A stretch of 24,040 nt of DNA from Pelargonium nanum (Eukaryota; Streptophyta; Magnoliopsida; Geraniales; Geraniaceae), in assembly GCA_036897485.1 (NCBI GenBank), contig JAYMTF010001341.1, positions 1 to 24,040 of the forward strand, in the 5' to 3' direction. The notes beneath the pieces are model-generated. The model ran no database searches and was not told where the DNA came from. It saw only the letters and a list, made by a program, of their open reading frames with translations. This document shows, piece after piece, positions 1 through 14,791 of the stretch (position 1 is its first letter; the number at the start of each line of letters is the position of its first letter). The translations under genes were made by a program, and so were the position numbers.

Positions 1-1260
1 CAGTTTGCAGATCCACGATCTGATGCTGACTTTTGGAATAAGTGGCATGAGTTTGAGGTTCAACACGGAAATGAAGATACCTTCCGAGAAATGCTTCGAA
101 TTAAACGGAGTGTCTCTGCTAGCTATAGCCAGGTACATTTACCCTTTTTATTTAATATATTCCCACTTTGATTAGTTTCTTTGGAAAATATGTGTGTTGA
201 GCTAGACATACGATACCTTATCATATTAATATGTGAGTTCTAGTGACAGATCGCAGTTTCGAGTTATAAAAGGATTTCCATGGAAGCATATAGATTTAGA
301 ATTTTTTTCTTCTATTCATATAGAAATAAATTAATTTGATCTGATTAATTTCTTGAAGCAAATGGAGTAATTTTGTCAGAAACTTATGATGGTCCTTTCT
401 TATACACCAAACGGTTTTGTTTCTTTGTATATGGTTTTGGAAAATTAATATCTCTCTCCGTCCTAAACTGAGTGTCTTGTTTCCCTTTTGCAAAAAAAAA
501 TTAATGATGATTTTATTAGTGGATGATGTACCATCATGTACCGACATGTGCCTTGGGTATAACAAACTCAAGGTTTTGTTTTAACTAACTTTTTTTAAGG
601 ATATTATTGGTAATTATTCATAATTCACTGGCTAAAGTAGAGAGAGGACATTCATTTGACACTCATTTTGGGTTGGTGGGAGTAGCTTCTTTTCCACTAC
701 TCACTGTCCTTACTATGATGCATTATGAAAATCTAAGTTAGATACGCATTTTAATAATTAATTTGTTATGGTTCTTACTGCTGTTGCAGACGCACTTCAT
801 ACTACCTGAGTATCTGATGCAAAAGGATCAGAAGCTAAACCTTGACGATGCCAAGGATAGGCTGAAACGGGCTGGGGTCCCTGAAGATGAAATGGCCGCT
901 CTAGAAAGACAGTTAGCACCTGTAGCAAATGACACCAGTGGTGGTAAGGATGGCAGCAGAAAAGTGGGATTTGTAAGTGCTGGTGTGGAATCACAGAGTG
1001 AGGGAGGGATCAAAGCTCCAGCTGCCAATCAAGAAGATATTGAGCTGCCGGATGAAAGTGACTCTGAAGATGACGATGAAAGGATTGAGATTGCCCAGAA
1101 AGATGTTCCTGATGCAGTTTTTGGAGGGTTGGTTCGCAAGAGAGATGCCCTTGAAAATGACGGGGCAGCAGATGATGCAGCCAATGGTAAAGATAAAGAT
1201 GGCGAGAGTGAGAGACGTCTTGGTGCTCTGGAGAGAATTAAAAGGCTACGGGAAGGTTGA
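1..1260 (+). CDS. SYF1: Pre-mRNA-splicing factor SYF1/XAB2, C-terminal end (partial gene)
   Basis: Last two coding exons, 1-132 and 790-1260 (stop TGA 1258-1260). Intron 133-789 has a GT donor and a TTGCAG acceptor, phase 0. The visible 200 residues begin with [18 protein letters not shown], the last HAT (half-a-TPR) repeat of the SYF1/XAB2 family, and continue into [13 protein letters not shown], a charged linker with [16 protein letters not shown], an acidic stretch ([12 protein letters not shown]) and the C-terminal [20 protein letters not shown]1 is a scaffold of the Prp19/NTC complex of the spliceosome in the nucleus; the human homologue XAB2 also works in transcription-coupled repair. 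The family is about 850-950 aa, so roughly three quarters of the protein lies to the left of the window. The Asp/Glu/Lys-rich tail is normal for plant members. The assignment rests on family recognition of the HAT repeat and tail; I am confident. Confidence 0.92.
451..682. mobile_element. Stowaway-like MITE in the last SYF1 intron
   Basis: The two ends form imperfect terminal inverted repeats: 452-476 on the plus strand against the reverse complement of 658-682. I count 19 of 25 positions identical, and both arms share the GAGTGTC core and a CTC-CC...CCNAAA start. The dinucleotide TA flanks both sides (449-450 and 683-684), the usual Stowaway (Tc1/mariner-type) target duplication, although one extra T sits at the left border. 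The element is about 232 bp, AT-rich and non-coding, the expected size for this class. It is related to the element at 16571-16782. It lies wholly inside an intron. Confidence 0.72.
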
Positions 1261-2400
1261 TCAAATTTTGAATTTATGTATAATGTACTACTACCCCCAA
1301 AACTACACTGCAATCCCATTTTTACAGTTTTTTTGCTGTAGTGTATTGTTTGTGTCATAGTTGTTTTTACTAGCAATTGAGGAGCAAATCTCCAATCAGC
1401 CAAGACAAAATCTAAGTAGTGTAGCTTGGCTCTGAGGATTAGTACATTTTTTCATTTAATGCTCCCATGGATGGGTCAGCTAAAGAAAATTGCCAAAGGA
1501 TTTCAGGGCAAGGATTGAAATGAGAAGTTTTGAGTTCCAGCTTTCATTAATTTATACGTTGCTGCATCTTCTGGTCCCTCCGAATTATGCCTTATCTTTT
1601 TGTCTTAACCATGAGTTTTTGAAGCGGGTTGCGATCAACACGAAATCATTTCTATTGAGTTTTAAAATAGTTGCATTTCTTAGGACTCAAACTCAAATCT
1701 GAAACAAACACTTACCCGTTGATCCACGTGATTGATGGTAATGTCTACTTTGTAAAATTGTCTCATTTTTTAGTGTTTCATTTTTTTTATTATGCATGAA
1801 TTACTAAGAGCACATGAGACTTGAGAGTACAAGGAAACTCTTTCATTATATTTTTACGAAAATAGACAAGTGGACATTCATTTGTGATATGAGTATGTAA
1901 TATAACGGTTAGTGTGAACATGAAACATTTAAAAATATTGAATACAAACACATTTACTTGTGAGTAAGACAATAGGACGTGTGTAACACATTTGAATAAA
2001 TGAGTTCCTCTTGATAGTAAACCCATAACTTGTCTAATTGAAATAGGTAGGTTTGCAATATGATTCAACATGTTTTGACACTACTTGAATTGACCCAACA
2101 CGACACTATCTTGTTTCAATAAAATTACATCTTCAGTAAAATAACATATACCGTATAAATGATTAATTGTTTCAATTCTTATTTAATGTCAATCAAATTG
2201 TGCATGTCACACAACACATACAATTGAAAGTGTTGTGCTTGTTAAATAAGTTAAATACGAAGAGGACACGATTACTAAACACGTTAAATTTTCCAAGAAT
2301 ATGTTAAATCCATACACGCTTAATTAGCGTCGTGATCGCTAACTCTAATTCGTTTGCTCCATCTATGTTGCATTGCTTTCCTAATAAAAGAGATGAGAAC
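1261..2400. other. SYF1 3' UTR and AT-rich spacer
   Basis: The first few hundred bases after the SYF1 stop are probably its 3' UTR. The rest, up to the 3' end of the minus-strand ARF-GAP gene, is AT-rich with frequent stops in all frames. Short open frames here (for example 1490-1702 plus and 1790-2071 minus) show no domain, no initiation context and no exon-like composition. I see no gene, RNA or clear repeat. Confidence 0.5.
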
Positions 2401-2550
2401 ACATACAAGAAATGAACCAAGATAGCTTTATTATTACATGAACAAGCCAAACAATACAAATGAGGCCATTAGAGCAAATAATAAGCTTAATGATCTTTTC
2501 CCAATTGAACAAGTTCCATCCAGCCCCAGTAGGCGGATCAAGAATGCATC

Positions 2551-2623
2551 CTGAAATAAATCGCTTTCTATATTTGTTTGTAACTATTGCTACTACGTAC
2601 GTGAAGGAAATTAAAATCATCAC
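2551..2623 (-). other. Possible intron in the 3' UTR of the ARF-GAP gene
   Basis: Reading the minus strand below the stop codon, a good donor (AG|GTGATG at 2623) and a good acceptor (TTTATTTCAG ending at 2551) enclose 73 bases rich in A and T, the size of a small plant intron. The donor would lie about 30 nt downstream of the stop. The 3' UTR probably continues to about 2410, where a minus-strand polyadenylation-like AATAAA variant is present near 2425. This is based only on splice-site appearance. Confidence 0.35.
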
Positions 2624-2653
2624 CTGCTAACCCGAGCATGCGCCAAGTCCTCC

Positions 2654-8574
<5,921 letters not shown>

Positions 8575-8960
8575 GACGAAACGACAGCGTTTTGTGTATG
8601 GTATCTCTGTATTCGGAAATCGGAAAGTGAAGCTCCAGAGTGAGAAATGGAATAAGAGAGACCGTGAAGACAAAGGAAGAAGAAGAAGAGAAATGGTTGG
8701 ATTGATTCTCTTGACTTTTACTACTCTGTGTGGTGTCACCACGCGCGCGCGTGGCGTATATATGCTGACTTTGCTTGTTTGTTCTCTTTTGGTGCCGTCA
8801 CGCGTAAACGGCTGGCCGCTGACGGCGCTCTTTTCTCTCTCTTTTGTTTATTTGATAGATATATTCTTTCCACAAATTTTGTGTTTGGTTGGCGAGAAAG
8901 CTGAGGAAAGAAAAGAAATAAATTCCAAACTCTGTTTTGAACGTTGTTTTGGTGGTGAGT
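8575..8960 (-). promoter_or_regulatory. Putative ARF-GAP promoter and 5' UTR, with GC palindrome
   Basis: Upstream (higher coordinates) of the ARF-GAP start at 8574. The minus strand has a TATA-like CATATATAC at 8764-8756, about 185 bases before the ATG, which would put transcription start near 8730 and give a purine/pyrimidine-skewed 5' UTR (the plus strand at 8650-8700 is GA-rich, so the transcript is CT-rich, common in plant leaders). Next to the TATA is a perfect 16-bp palindrome, CCACGCGCGCGCGTGG (8739-8754), with CGCG cores of the kind bound by CAMTA factors. Another ACGCGT lies near 8800 with a local GC-rich stretch. Function is inferred from position and motifs only. Confidence 0.5.
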
Positions 8961-9175
8961 GATTTTAGCTCATCTGCTGATAACCTACCTACTAGTGACC
9001 CCAACACCAATTTTCATTGATTGCTCAAACCCAAATGCATTAACACACTATGAGTTGTCTTGTTAGATGAGACAACACAATATTTTATTTTCATTTCTTC
9101 TTATTGAAGAAGCGGTAGAGTTGATAATAATTTAGACATAAATTTGTGAGCACCTGGCATCCGATTTGATTTTCG

Positions 9176-9242
9176 TCCGACCTAAATTCAATCCGATTAT
9201 CTTTTGTGTCGGATCAAGTTTATTTTGTAATTTTAGGTCGGA
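9176..9242. repeat. Inverted repeat with 11-bp arms
   Basis: TCCGACCTAAA at 9176-9186 is perfectly complementary to TTTAGGTCGGA at 9232-9242, with a 45-base loop that also holds a weaker pair (ATCCGAT near 9191 and GTCGGAT near 9208). The plus strand repeats the CCGA/TCGG theme four times in about 90 bases. It could be a decayed mobile element or a simple sequence family; no coding function is visible. Confidence 0.45.
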
Positions 9243-10107
9243 TAGGACCACCAACACACAATTCAACATATTTTGTGCTTAAAATTTGAAACCCAACCAA
9301 ACCCCCAACCCAATTTGCTAGCTCTGTTGTTGCTGAGTTACTTGAAAAAAGAACACTATAACTTTCGATTTTCATAGCATTTATATCCCAAACATTTTCA
9401 CTTTTTGGAGAAAAATGGATTATCGCTTCATTTTATATAACAGGTTTTATACAAAACTTTAGATAAATACATATTCCAATTTGATAATACAGAATTTTGA
9501 TCAATTGATTTTTTTTTATTTTTTGAGAGGAATTGATTTTTTTGTTTAGTTAAATCAAATCAATAATCCTTAAAAAGTCATTTCAATAATATCACGACAC
9601 ATCATTATACTTCACTCATAAGTATCATATTGAATTTGTATACATGTTATTTTAATGAGATATTTTATTATGATTGGGTGATTCATGCTAAACTAATTTA
9701 TGTTGCCTTAAAATTATGAAACTCTTCCAATTTAAATTAATACACAATTGATGATACTAAAATGTGTTAACAAAAAGAAAGATGATACATAAAATATTTG
9801 ACTAATTATAAGCAAGACAGTTAAAAAACGTAGCCACGTCGTAATAGAAGAATCAATGTTAAAGTTAATGAAATTTGAGAGTAATTCAAACATAACCGAG
9901 TCTATTGGGAGCAAGTGTGTGCTCTTCACGCAACCAAGTTGTTAGAAAAATACAAGTCGAGTGTGATAATTAAAAATTAAAATAAGGAAAGTTAAGATAT
10001 CTTTTGAAGTTCGAAGGGAATCAATAGAGTGTAGATCACCCATTTTAAATATAGATGTTCTGTAATAGGAGACATTAAAATAATGTGGTTGACATTATTC
10101 ATATCAT

Positions 10108-10124
10108 TTTAGAACTCCAAAGTT
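10108..10124. repeat. Target-site duplication of the SINE, left copy
   Basis: Seventeen bases identical to 10270-10286 and placed directly at the A-rich (minus-strand 3') end of the SINE. Confidence 0.82.
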
Positions 10125-10269
10125 TTTTTTTTTATGATAGTGAGCTATACAACAGGGGTAACTCTCCCCTATTAACCCAAAATTTCACCTCATACCGTTG
10201 ACAAGGAGACTCGAACTCACCTCAAAGGAAATTCAAAGCGCTTAAACCGTTTGGCCCAACATGTATTGG
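10125..10269 (-). mobile_element. tRNA-derived SINE with target-site duplication
   Basis: On the minus strand the element begins ACCAATACATGTTGGGCCAAACGG, in which TGGGCCAAACGG resembles a Pol III A box. About 35 bases later GAGTTCGAGTCTCC matches a B box (GGTTCGANTCC). It ends in CTATCAT followed by a run of about ten A residues. The body is 145 bp. The same 17-base sequence, TTTAGAACTCCAAAGTT, stands on both sides (10108-10124 and 10270-10286), a perfect target-site duplication that marks a retroposition. Internal promoter order, A-rich 3' end and duplication together define a SINE. Size and tail fit plant SINE families such as Au-like elements, but the exact family is not assigned. Confidence 0.82.
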
Positions 10270-10286
10270 TTTAGAACTCCAAAGTT
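10270..10286. repeat. Target-site duplication of the SINE, right copy
   Basis: Seventeen bases identical to 10108-10124 and placed directly at the A-box (minus-strand 5') end of the SINE. The lack of mismatches argues for a fairly young insertion. Confidence 0.82.
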
Positions 10287-12081
10287 AAGTGAGCCTAAAT
10301 AAGAGCAAAAACTATGGCGAGTGACCTCCTAGTCATAGCTAGATTTCTTCTACACTATGGTCATCAAATATACTCATGAAATGTTGGATGTCACGTCGAG
10401 TTGTACATTTGTTACATTTTCCTTCGTAACGTTGACTTTCACTCAATGCATGTGTTCGTTTATTTCATGACTCGAAACTCAAGGAATTTAAAGCTCTAGT
10501 CTGTGATATGAAACTATCAAAGGAAGAATTGTTGTTTTTTTTATTGTGATCAAGAAAAACCACATCAACTTGGTTCCGTTTCCGGAAACAACCTGAATTT
10601 ATCGCTAATCACAAACACCTGGAAGACGCGGATAATTTTTGTAGATTAACATGCAAAATTCTCAAGCTTAGTCGTCACCATCCTCTTATGTTTGTGACTG
10701 GTTGAGTTTTCGAGTGGATACTTTAGTATAAGATGATCAAATCTTCGATACCACCTCGGTAACAATAGGCATGATCTATCTCCACATGTTCATCATTTAA
10801 TTAGACTCGATCTGAATCAAGGAGTGGTTACTCAAGAAATAATTCAGATGTCCGTTAATCAAATGATAGCATCTCAATGTATGTTTGCAAACAACGCTGG
10901 TACAAAATTTGTCTCCAATGGGAAGTGCCCCCATTTCTCTAAGGCATCACCACCGCCTTTTCTTCAAGATGAATTTGTAAAAAAAGGATCAAATCGCCAA
11001 GAATTGTATCGGGAACACCTTAGGCCACGAATGTCATTGTTTACCCGTTATATGTTTCCATTGTCGACACCCTTACAGACCCCAAACTTCGATTCCATTC
11101 ACTCACATATGATGGGTTGATTAGTGTTGTGGAATTTATGACAATTGATAATGTAGAGATGCAAGTAATGATGAAAGATAGCGTCGATATTTGTAAGATG
11201 TTCGTTCGCTCCCTTAAAAGAAATTCAGGCTTGGTACTTATGTAACTCCCTAACTTTAGAAAAGGATACATACAACTAAAAATGACCTTATATAAGTACA
11301 TGGCATTTAAATTAATGTTCAGTCATCACTTTTGTATATCTTTATCATATATTGATATAGATAGGAAATACAATGTCTAGTTTGATGACTACAAGATTCA
11401 CTGATTTATTATATTAATTTTAGCCACAAGAATGGTGAAGTATCCAAAGAAACATAAGATAGCATATTGTTGATGCTGAATTCAATTCAATGTTGAAAAG
11501 GAAATAGAAAATGACACAAACCCACTAATAAAATAGAAAAGGTACACAAATTGTAGTGCTTGATGATCATATATAAAGCTGGTGGGCATTGGTTGTTCCA
11601 ATATAGAAATGCTTCCAATTTTGCCCCAAGTGGTACACTCCTCACTCCACTCCTCTTTTAGAATTGTCAATAAATGAATTATATGACTCTTTGAACTCTA
11701 AAGCAACTTGTTTGAGGAGTTCAAGTCCACTCTGTGAAATCCCATAATATTGCAACAAAAAAGATAGACAAATCATAATAGTTCTTGATATCTAATTGCA
11801 AGTGTTTGTAACCAATCATAATAGTTTTTGTGCCTAATGCTCAACAAAAGAATATAGATGCTGCTCATTCTGTAAAATCTGCATCTCTAATACCATTTTT
11901 CCTACAACAGAAACAAGACATCTAACACCCACCACTTGGAAGATGATCTATATCTAACAATAACAAATAATTAAATACTAGCGTACGTGGTCGTATGTGA
12001 TAATATAACGAATTAATAGCAAGAACTAAAGTATCAAATATAAGGCATCTATTTATATCCGTAGCTATGCCTTGTGGCATA

Positions 12082-12317
12082 TTATTGATTCTTTTTTAGA
12101 TTTGGTTGAGTATAAGGATGAACAGGGTAGGCATACTGTTGGAGTAGAGAAAAGAGCACCATCTCCACACATATCAATACGTTCTGAATAGCTTCCTCTA
12201 AGTGCTCCACGTCTAACCAGAAATGGTGCGACCGGATTATCTCCATAGCAACTAGTATGTCAAGAACAACTCCCTGCAACTCACAAATTATATATACATA
12301 TATGCCTACATTACATG

Positions 12318-12359
<42 letters not shown>

Positions 12360-13983
12360 GAAACAAGTGACACCATCTCTAATCAAATAATAATAGGTCA
12401 TTTTCAGCCAATACGCTGTGTACGACAACATTTAGTTTCGAAGAAAATTTACCAAAATACAAATGGAATTTCCCTATCCTGTTTTTAGTTTGTCTAGGAA
12501 ATGGGATGTCAAACAACCCATATTTTGAATAAAGAGCATGAGTATCATATAACTAATGTGAGATGATGTTATCATAATGATGTTTCTTGCATAAAAAAGT
12601 ACTCGAGGTTAATATCTACATTCCAATGTTATATGTTTTTGTGAGATTGACAAGTATGATATATTATTGTTCCTTACCCTTCGTTTGCTTTTGGTCTTTA
12701 ACAACTCCTTTGAAAGTAAACTACCACTGAAATATATGGAATTGAAAAGAAAGGAAAATAGAGAATACCTGCCAAAAGCAGAAGAATACGATACCCTTGA
12801 TGCACATGAATTTTGCCATTGGCTTGTGAGGCTCTAAGTCCTTTGCAAATACGTGATAAAAGATCACCAGAGAATACAAGGCCAGTGAAACTGAAATGTT
12901 GAGAATAAGACTGAAAGTCCAGCTCGCCCAACTCGTGTACATATCAAGAATTTGCAGCGTTATCATCAAAGCAGAACATATTGGGCGTATGACTACGAAC
13001 TGCCACGTCCAATATTTCAGGAGCTTTAGAGTACGGTGCTCCAGCCGGAAAGTACGAGGCTGAGGTTTGTGAAACCACAACATGGCATGCATAGGTTAGC
13101 AAACTGTGTGCCCTATGCCTACATAACAATCTAAAAACCCATATATATACTTCCACATAGTAAGAACATCAATAAAAAAAGATACCCAATTAACTCAATA
13201 GTACTAGAAAATCATTAATTATACAAACTGACCTTCATGATCGAATTAATTATTCATTATAAAAGGAAACCCCGGGAAAACGAAAAGCAATGTTTGTATT
13301 GAAATTAATCAATGCAAAAGTATTCATCAAAACCACTCAATATAAATCCTTACAACACAAATTAACTTCTCCAACAAGCAACAAGTATACATCTACCAAC
13401 ATCTTACTACAAATTTAGCAGCACATTTCACATTGAAATTCTCGGAAAAGCTAAAATTAGTAATAAAAACGAGATATCAATTAAGAACTATGGATTACCT
13501 GGAAAAGAGTCATTGGAAATGAATGGTGAACTTCTGTTCCCTTAACTTCATCGGGCACAACATTGTGGCTAATAGAAATATTCAAGAAACTGTACATCAA
13601 AGCCATGAACTTAGCAATTACCTGCAATTGCATCAATCAATTAACCACCAAAATTACTACAGACCCAAAATCACATAGAACCAACAAAAAAAACACTAAA
13701 ATTGGGTGCTCACCAGAGCCTCATAACACTCCTTGACTGACTCCAAAAACATGAAAAAAGCGGTGCTTCCGCGAACATCCAACAAACCCACAAAGGAAAC
13801 AATGGCGTAAATGGGAGCCATGAGGATGATGACGATTATGGCCTTCTGCTCCTTGGGGTTGTTCCAGTGGAAAAAATGCTGCAACATCAACCGAAACGTG
13901 AAAAGCGTCGAGACCGTCGCACAAAATGCAGATCCAAATAGAGTAATTTCCGCGCGACTCATGGAGGAAAAATCGATCTCCAT
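12082..13983 (-). CDS. DUF300 / LAZ1-TMEM184 family membrane protein (complete, 4 exons)
   Basis: Coding exons 13983-13714, 13621-13499, 13059-12769 and 12273-12082: 876 nt, 291 aa, all junctions phase 0 with GT donors and AG acceptors. The protein has about seven hydrophobic segments, near residues 9-30, 47-66, 88-109, 152-169, 181-202, 216-240 and 258-276. Family signatures are HHSFPMTLF, the RTLKLLKYWTWQFVVIRP block, the PMAKFMCIKG segment before FFCFWQGV, and FSLLQQYAYPVHPY near the end. These define the OSTalpha/DUF300 family, which includes Arabidopsis LAZ1, human TMEM184 and organic solute transporter alpha. LAZ1 was found as a suppressor of acd11 cell death and acts at the vacuolar membrane; LAZ1 family members affect vacuole integrity and brassinosteroid signalling. 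The length fits the short subgroup (about 295 aa) rather than the 400-480 aa LAZ1 proper. It stops soon after the YAYPVHPY motif with a short polar tail. Substrate is unknown. Confidence 0.9.
12318..12359. repeat. (TCA)14 microsatellite
   Basis: Fourteen uninterrupted TCA units. It lies in intron 3 (12274-12768) of the LAZ1-like gene, about 45 bases upstream of the last exon's acceptor, so on the transcribed strand it reads as a (TGA)n tract within the region where the branch point and polypyrimidine tract normally lie. Likely length-polymorphic. Confidence 0.95.
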
Positions 13984-14084
13984 TGCTGCTCAGTTCCGTG
14001 ACCTAACCTGCTAATCAGAAACACCAAAATGACCCATATCAGCAATCGGAGATAATCCAACACCCATCAAAGTGCAACAATTGC

Positions 14085-14101
14085 TATATATATATATATA
14101 T
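14085..14101. repeat. (TA)n microsatellite
   Basis: An alternating TA run of about 17 bases in the 5' region of the LAZ1-like gene. Confidence 0.85.
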
Positions 14102-14340
14102 CCTCCAATTTCATCAAATTGATAGGTACAGCTTCTTAATTATTACACTATGGATAGAGAAAATTTACAGTGTCCGGTGGATCAAATGGACAGACAAGAA
14201 ATGAAGATGATCTCTGAGATCGCGTCACCAGAAGCAGCAAATTTGTTTTTGGTTTTGTCATTTTGAAGAATAGGATGTACTGTAGACGTGGCATTCAAAT
14301 GTGCACCTAAAGGGAGGGAGACACGTGGACGTAAAAGATT

Positions 14341-14593
14341 TAGGGTATGTTTGGCAACAATACTCACTACTCCTAAGCCATTTTCACACTCATTTCGCCT
14401 TCTCTCCTCCCTAAAGCTTTATGGCTTTCTCCAACTCTGAAGAAGACATTATTTATTTCATAATTAATTTGTTTTATATCATATACGAACTAAATGATTC
14501 ATCATTCTCAGCACAAAACCTTCATCTTACGGTTAACCAATTTCTACCTATTTCATGCTTGAAGTAGTTTAAACCTACTTTTGACTTACCAAA
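14341..14593. mobile_element. Probable hAT-type MITE between the divergent promoters
   Basis: The left end AGGGTATGTTTGGCAA (about 14342-14357) is matched by the reverse complement of the right end (AGGGCTTGTTTGGTAA, about 14578-14593), 13 of 16 positions. Ends of the form AGGG-x-TGTTTGG are common in plant hAT MITEs. The element is about 250 bp and non-coding. I could not find an 8-bp target duplication, so the insertion is old or the borders are slightly off. Confidence 0.45.
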
Positions 14594-14791
14594 CAAGCCC
14601 TTGCCCCGTCCCAATTCGACTTCTATAAAGCCACGTCAGCTCTCTCAATAATTTAGAGTTTTAACACAGACACTTATGACGTAGTCAATGACATATATAC
14701 CCTCTTGTTTGTTTCCTCGGCCCGAGCCATTTTTGTCCCGTTTAAGCTGCAGTGAATCCGATTGTTGCAGAGTAGAGAAGAGAAGAGAAAA

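Larger units (their letters stand above)
8961..12081. other. AT-rich spacer between the ARF-GAP and LAZ1-like genes
   Basis: About 3.1 kb with no convincing gene on either strand. The longest frames, such as 10824-11120 plus (98 aa) and 11482-11670 minus (62 aa), carry no recognisable domain. The spacer holds a hairpin at 9176-9242 and a SINE at 10125-10269 (both listed). The part nearest 12081 should include the 3' UTR of the LAZ1-like gene. Confidence 0.5.
13984..14791. promoter_or_regulatory. Divergent promoter region between LAZ1-like and quinone reductase genes
   Basis: 808 bases separate the two divergent start codons. On the LAZ1-like side an uninterrupted TA repeat (about 14085-14101) lies roughly 100 bases upstream of the ATG and may act as its TATA region. 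On the quinone reductase side a TATA-like ATATATA sits at 14693-14699, about 95 bases before the ATG at 14792. ACGT elements are frequent: ACGTGGC (14285-14291), a G-box CACGTG (14322-14327), GCCACGT (14630-14636) and TGACGTAGTCA (14677-14687). The first three resemble ABA-response elements and the last a TGA-bZIP (as-1-like) site. A probable MITE fills the middle. Confidence 0.55.

Noticed and set aside
1029..1403. 124-codon minus-strand open frame
   Set aside because: It is the exact antisense of the acidic, Lys/Glu-rich SYF1 tail, giving a Ser/Leu-rich product typical of shadow frames.
10824..11120. 98-codon plus-strand open frame in the spacer
   Set aside because: It has no recognisable domain, no intron or promoter context, and composition like its surroundings. 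Transcript evidence would be needed to keep it.
11580..11660. Possible microRNA-like hairpin around the TTCCAAT repeats
   Set aside because: The arms pair over only five bases and the two TTCCAAT words are direct, not inverted. No known plant microRNA was recognised.
11482..11670. Possible extra 3' exon of the LAZ1-like gene
   Set aside because: The frame has no similarity to LAZ1 tails and the upstream exon already ends in a normal stop after the conserved final motif.
12320..12366. Run of methionines on the minus strand as a protein start
   Set aside because: It is just the (TCA)14 repeat read as ATG codons inside an intron.
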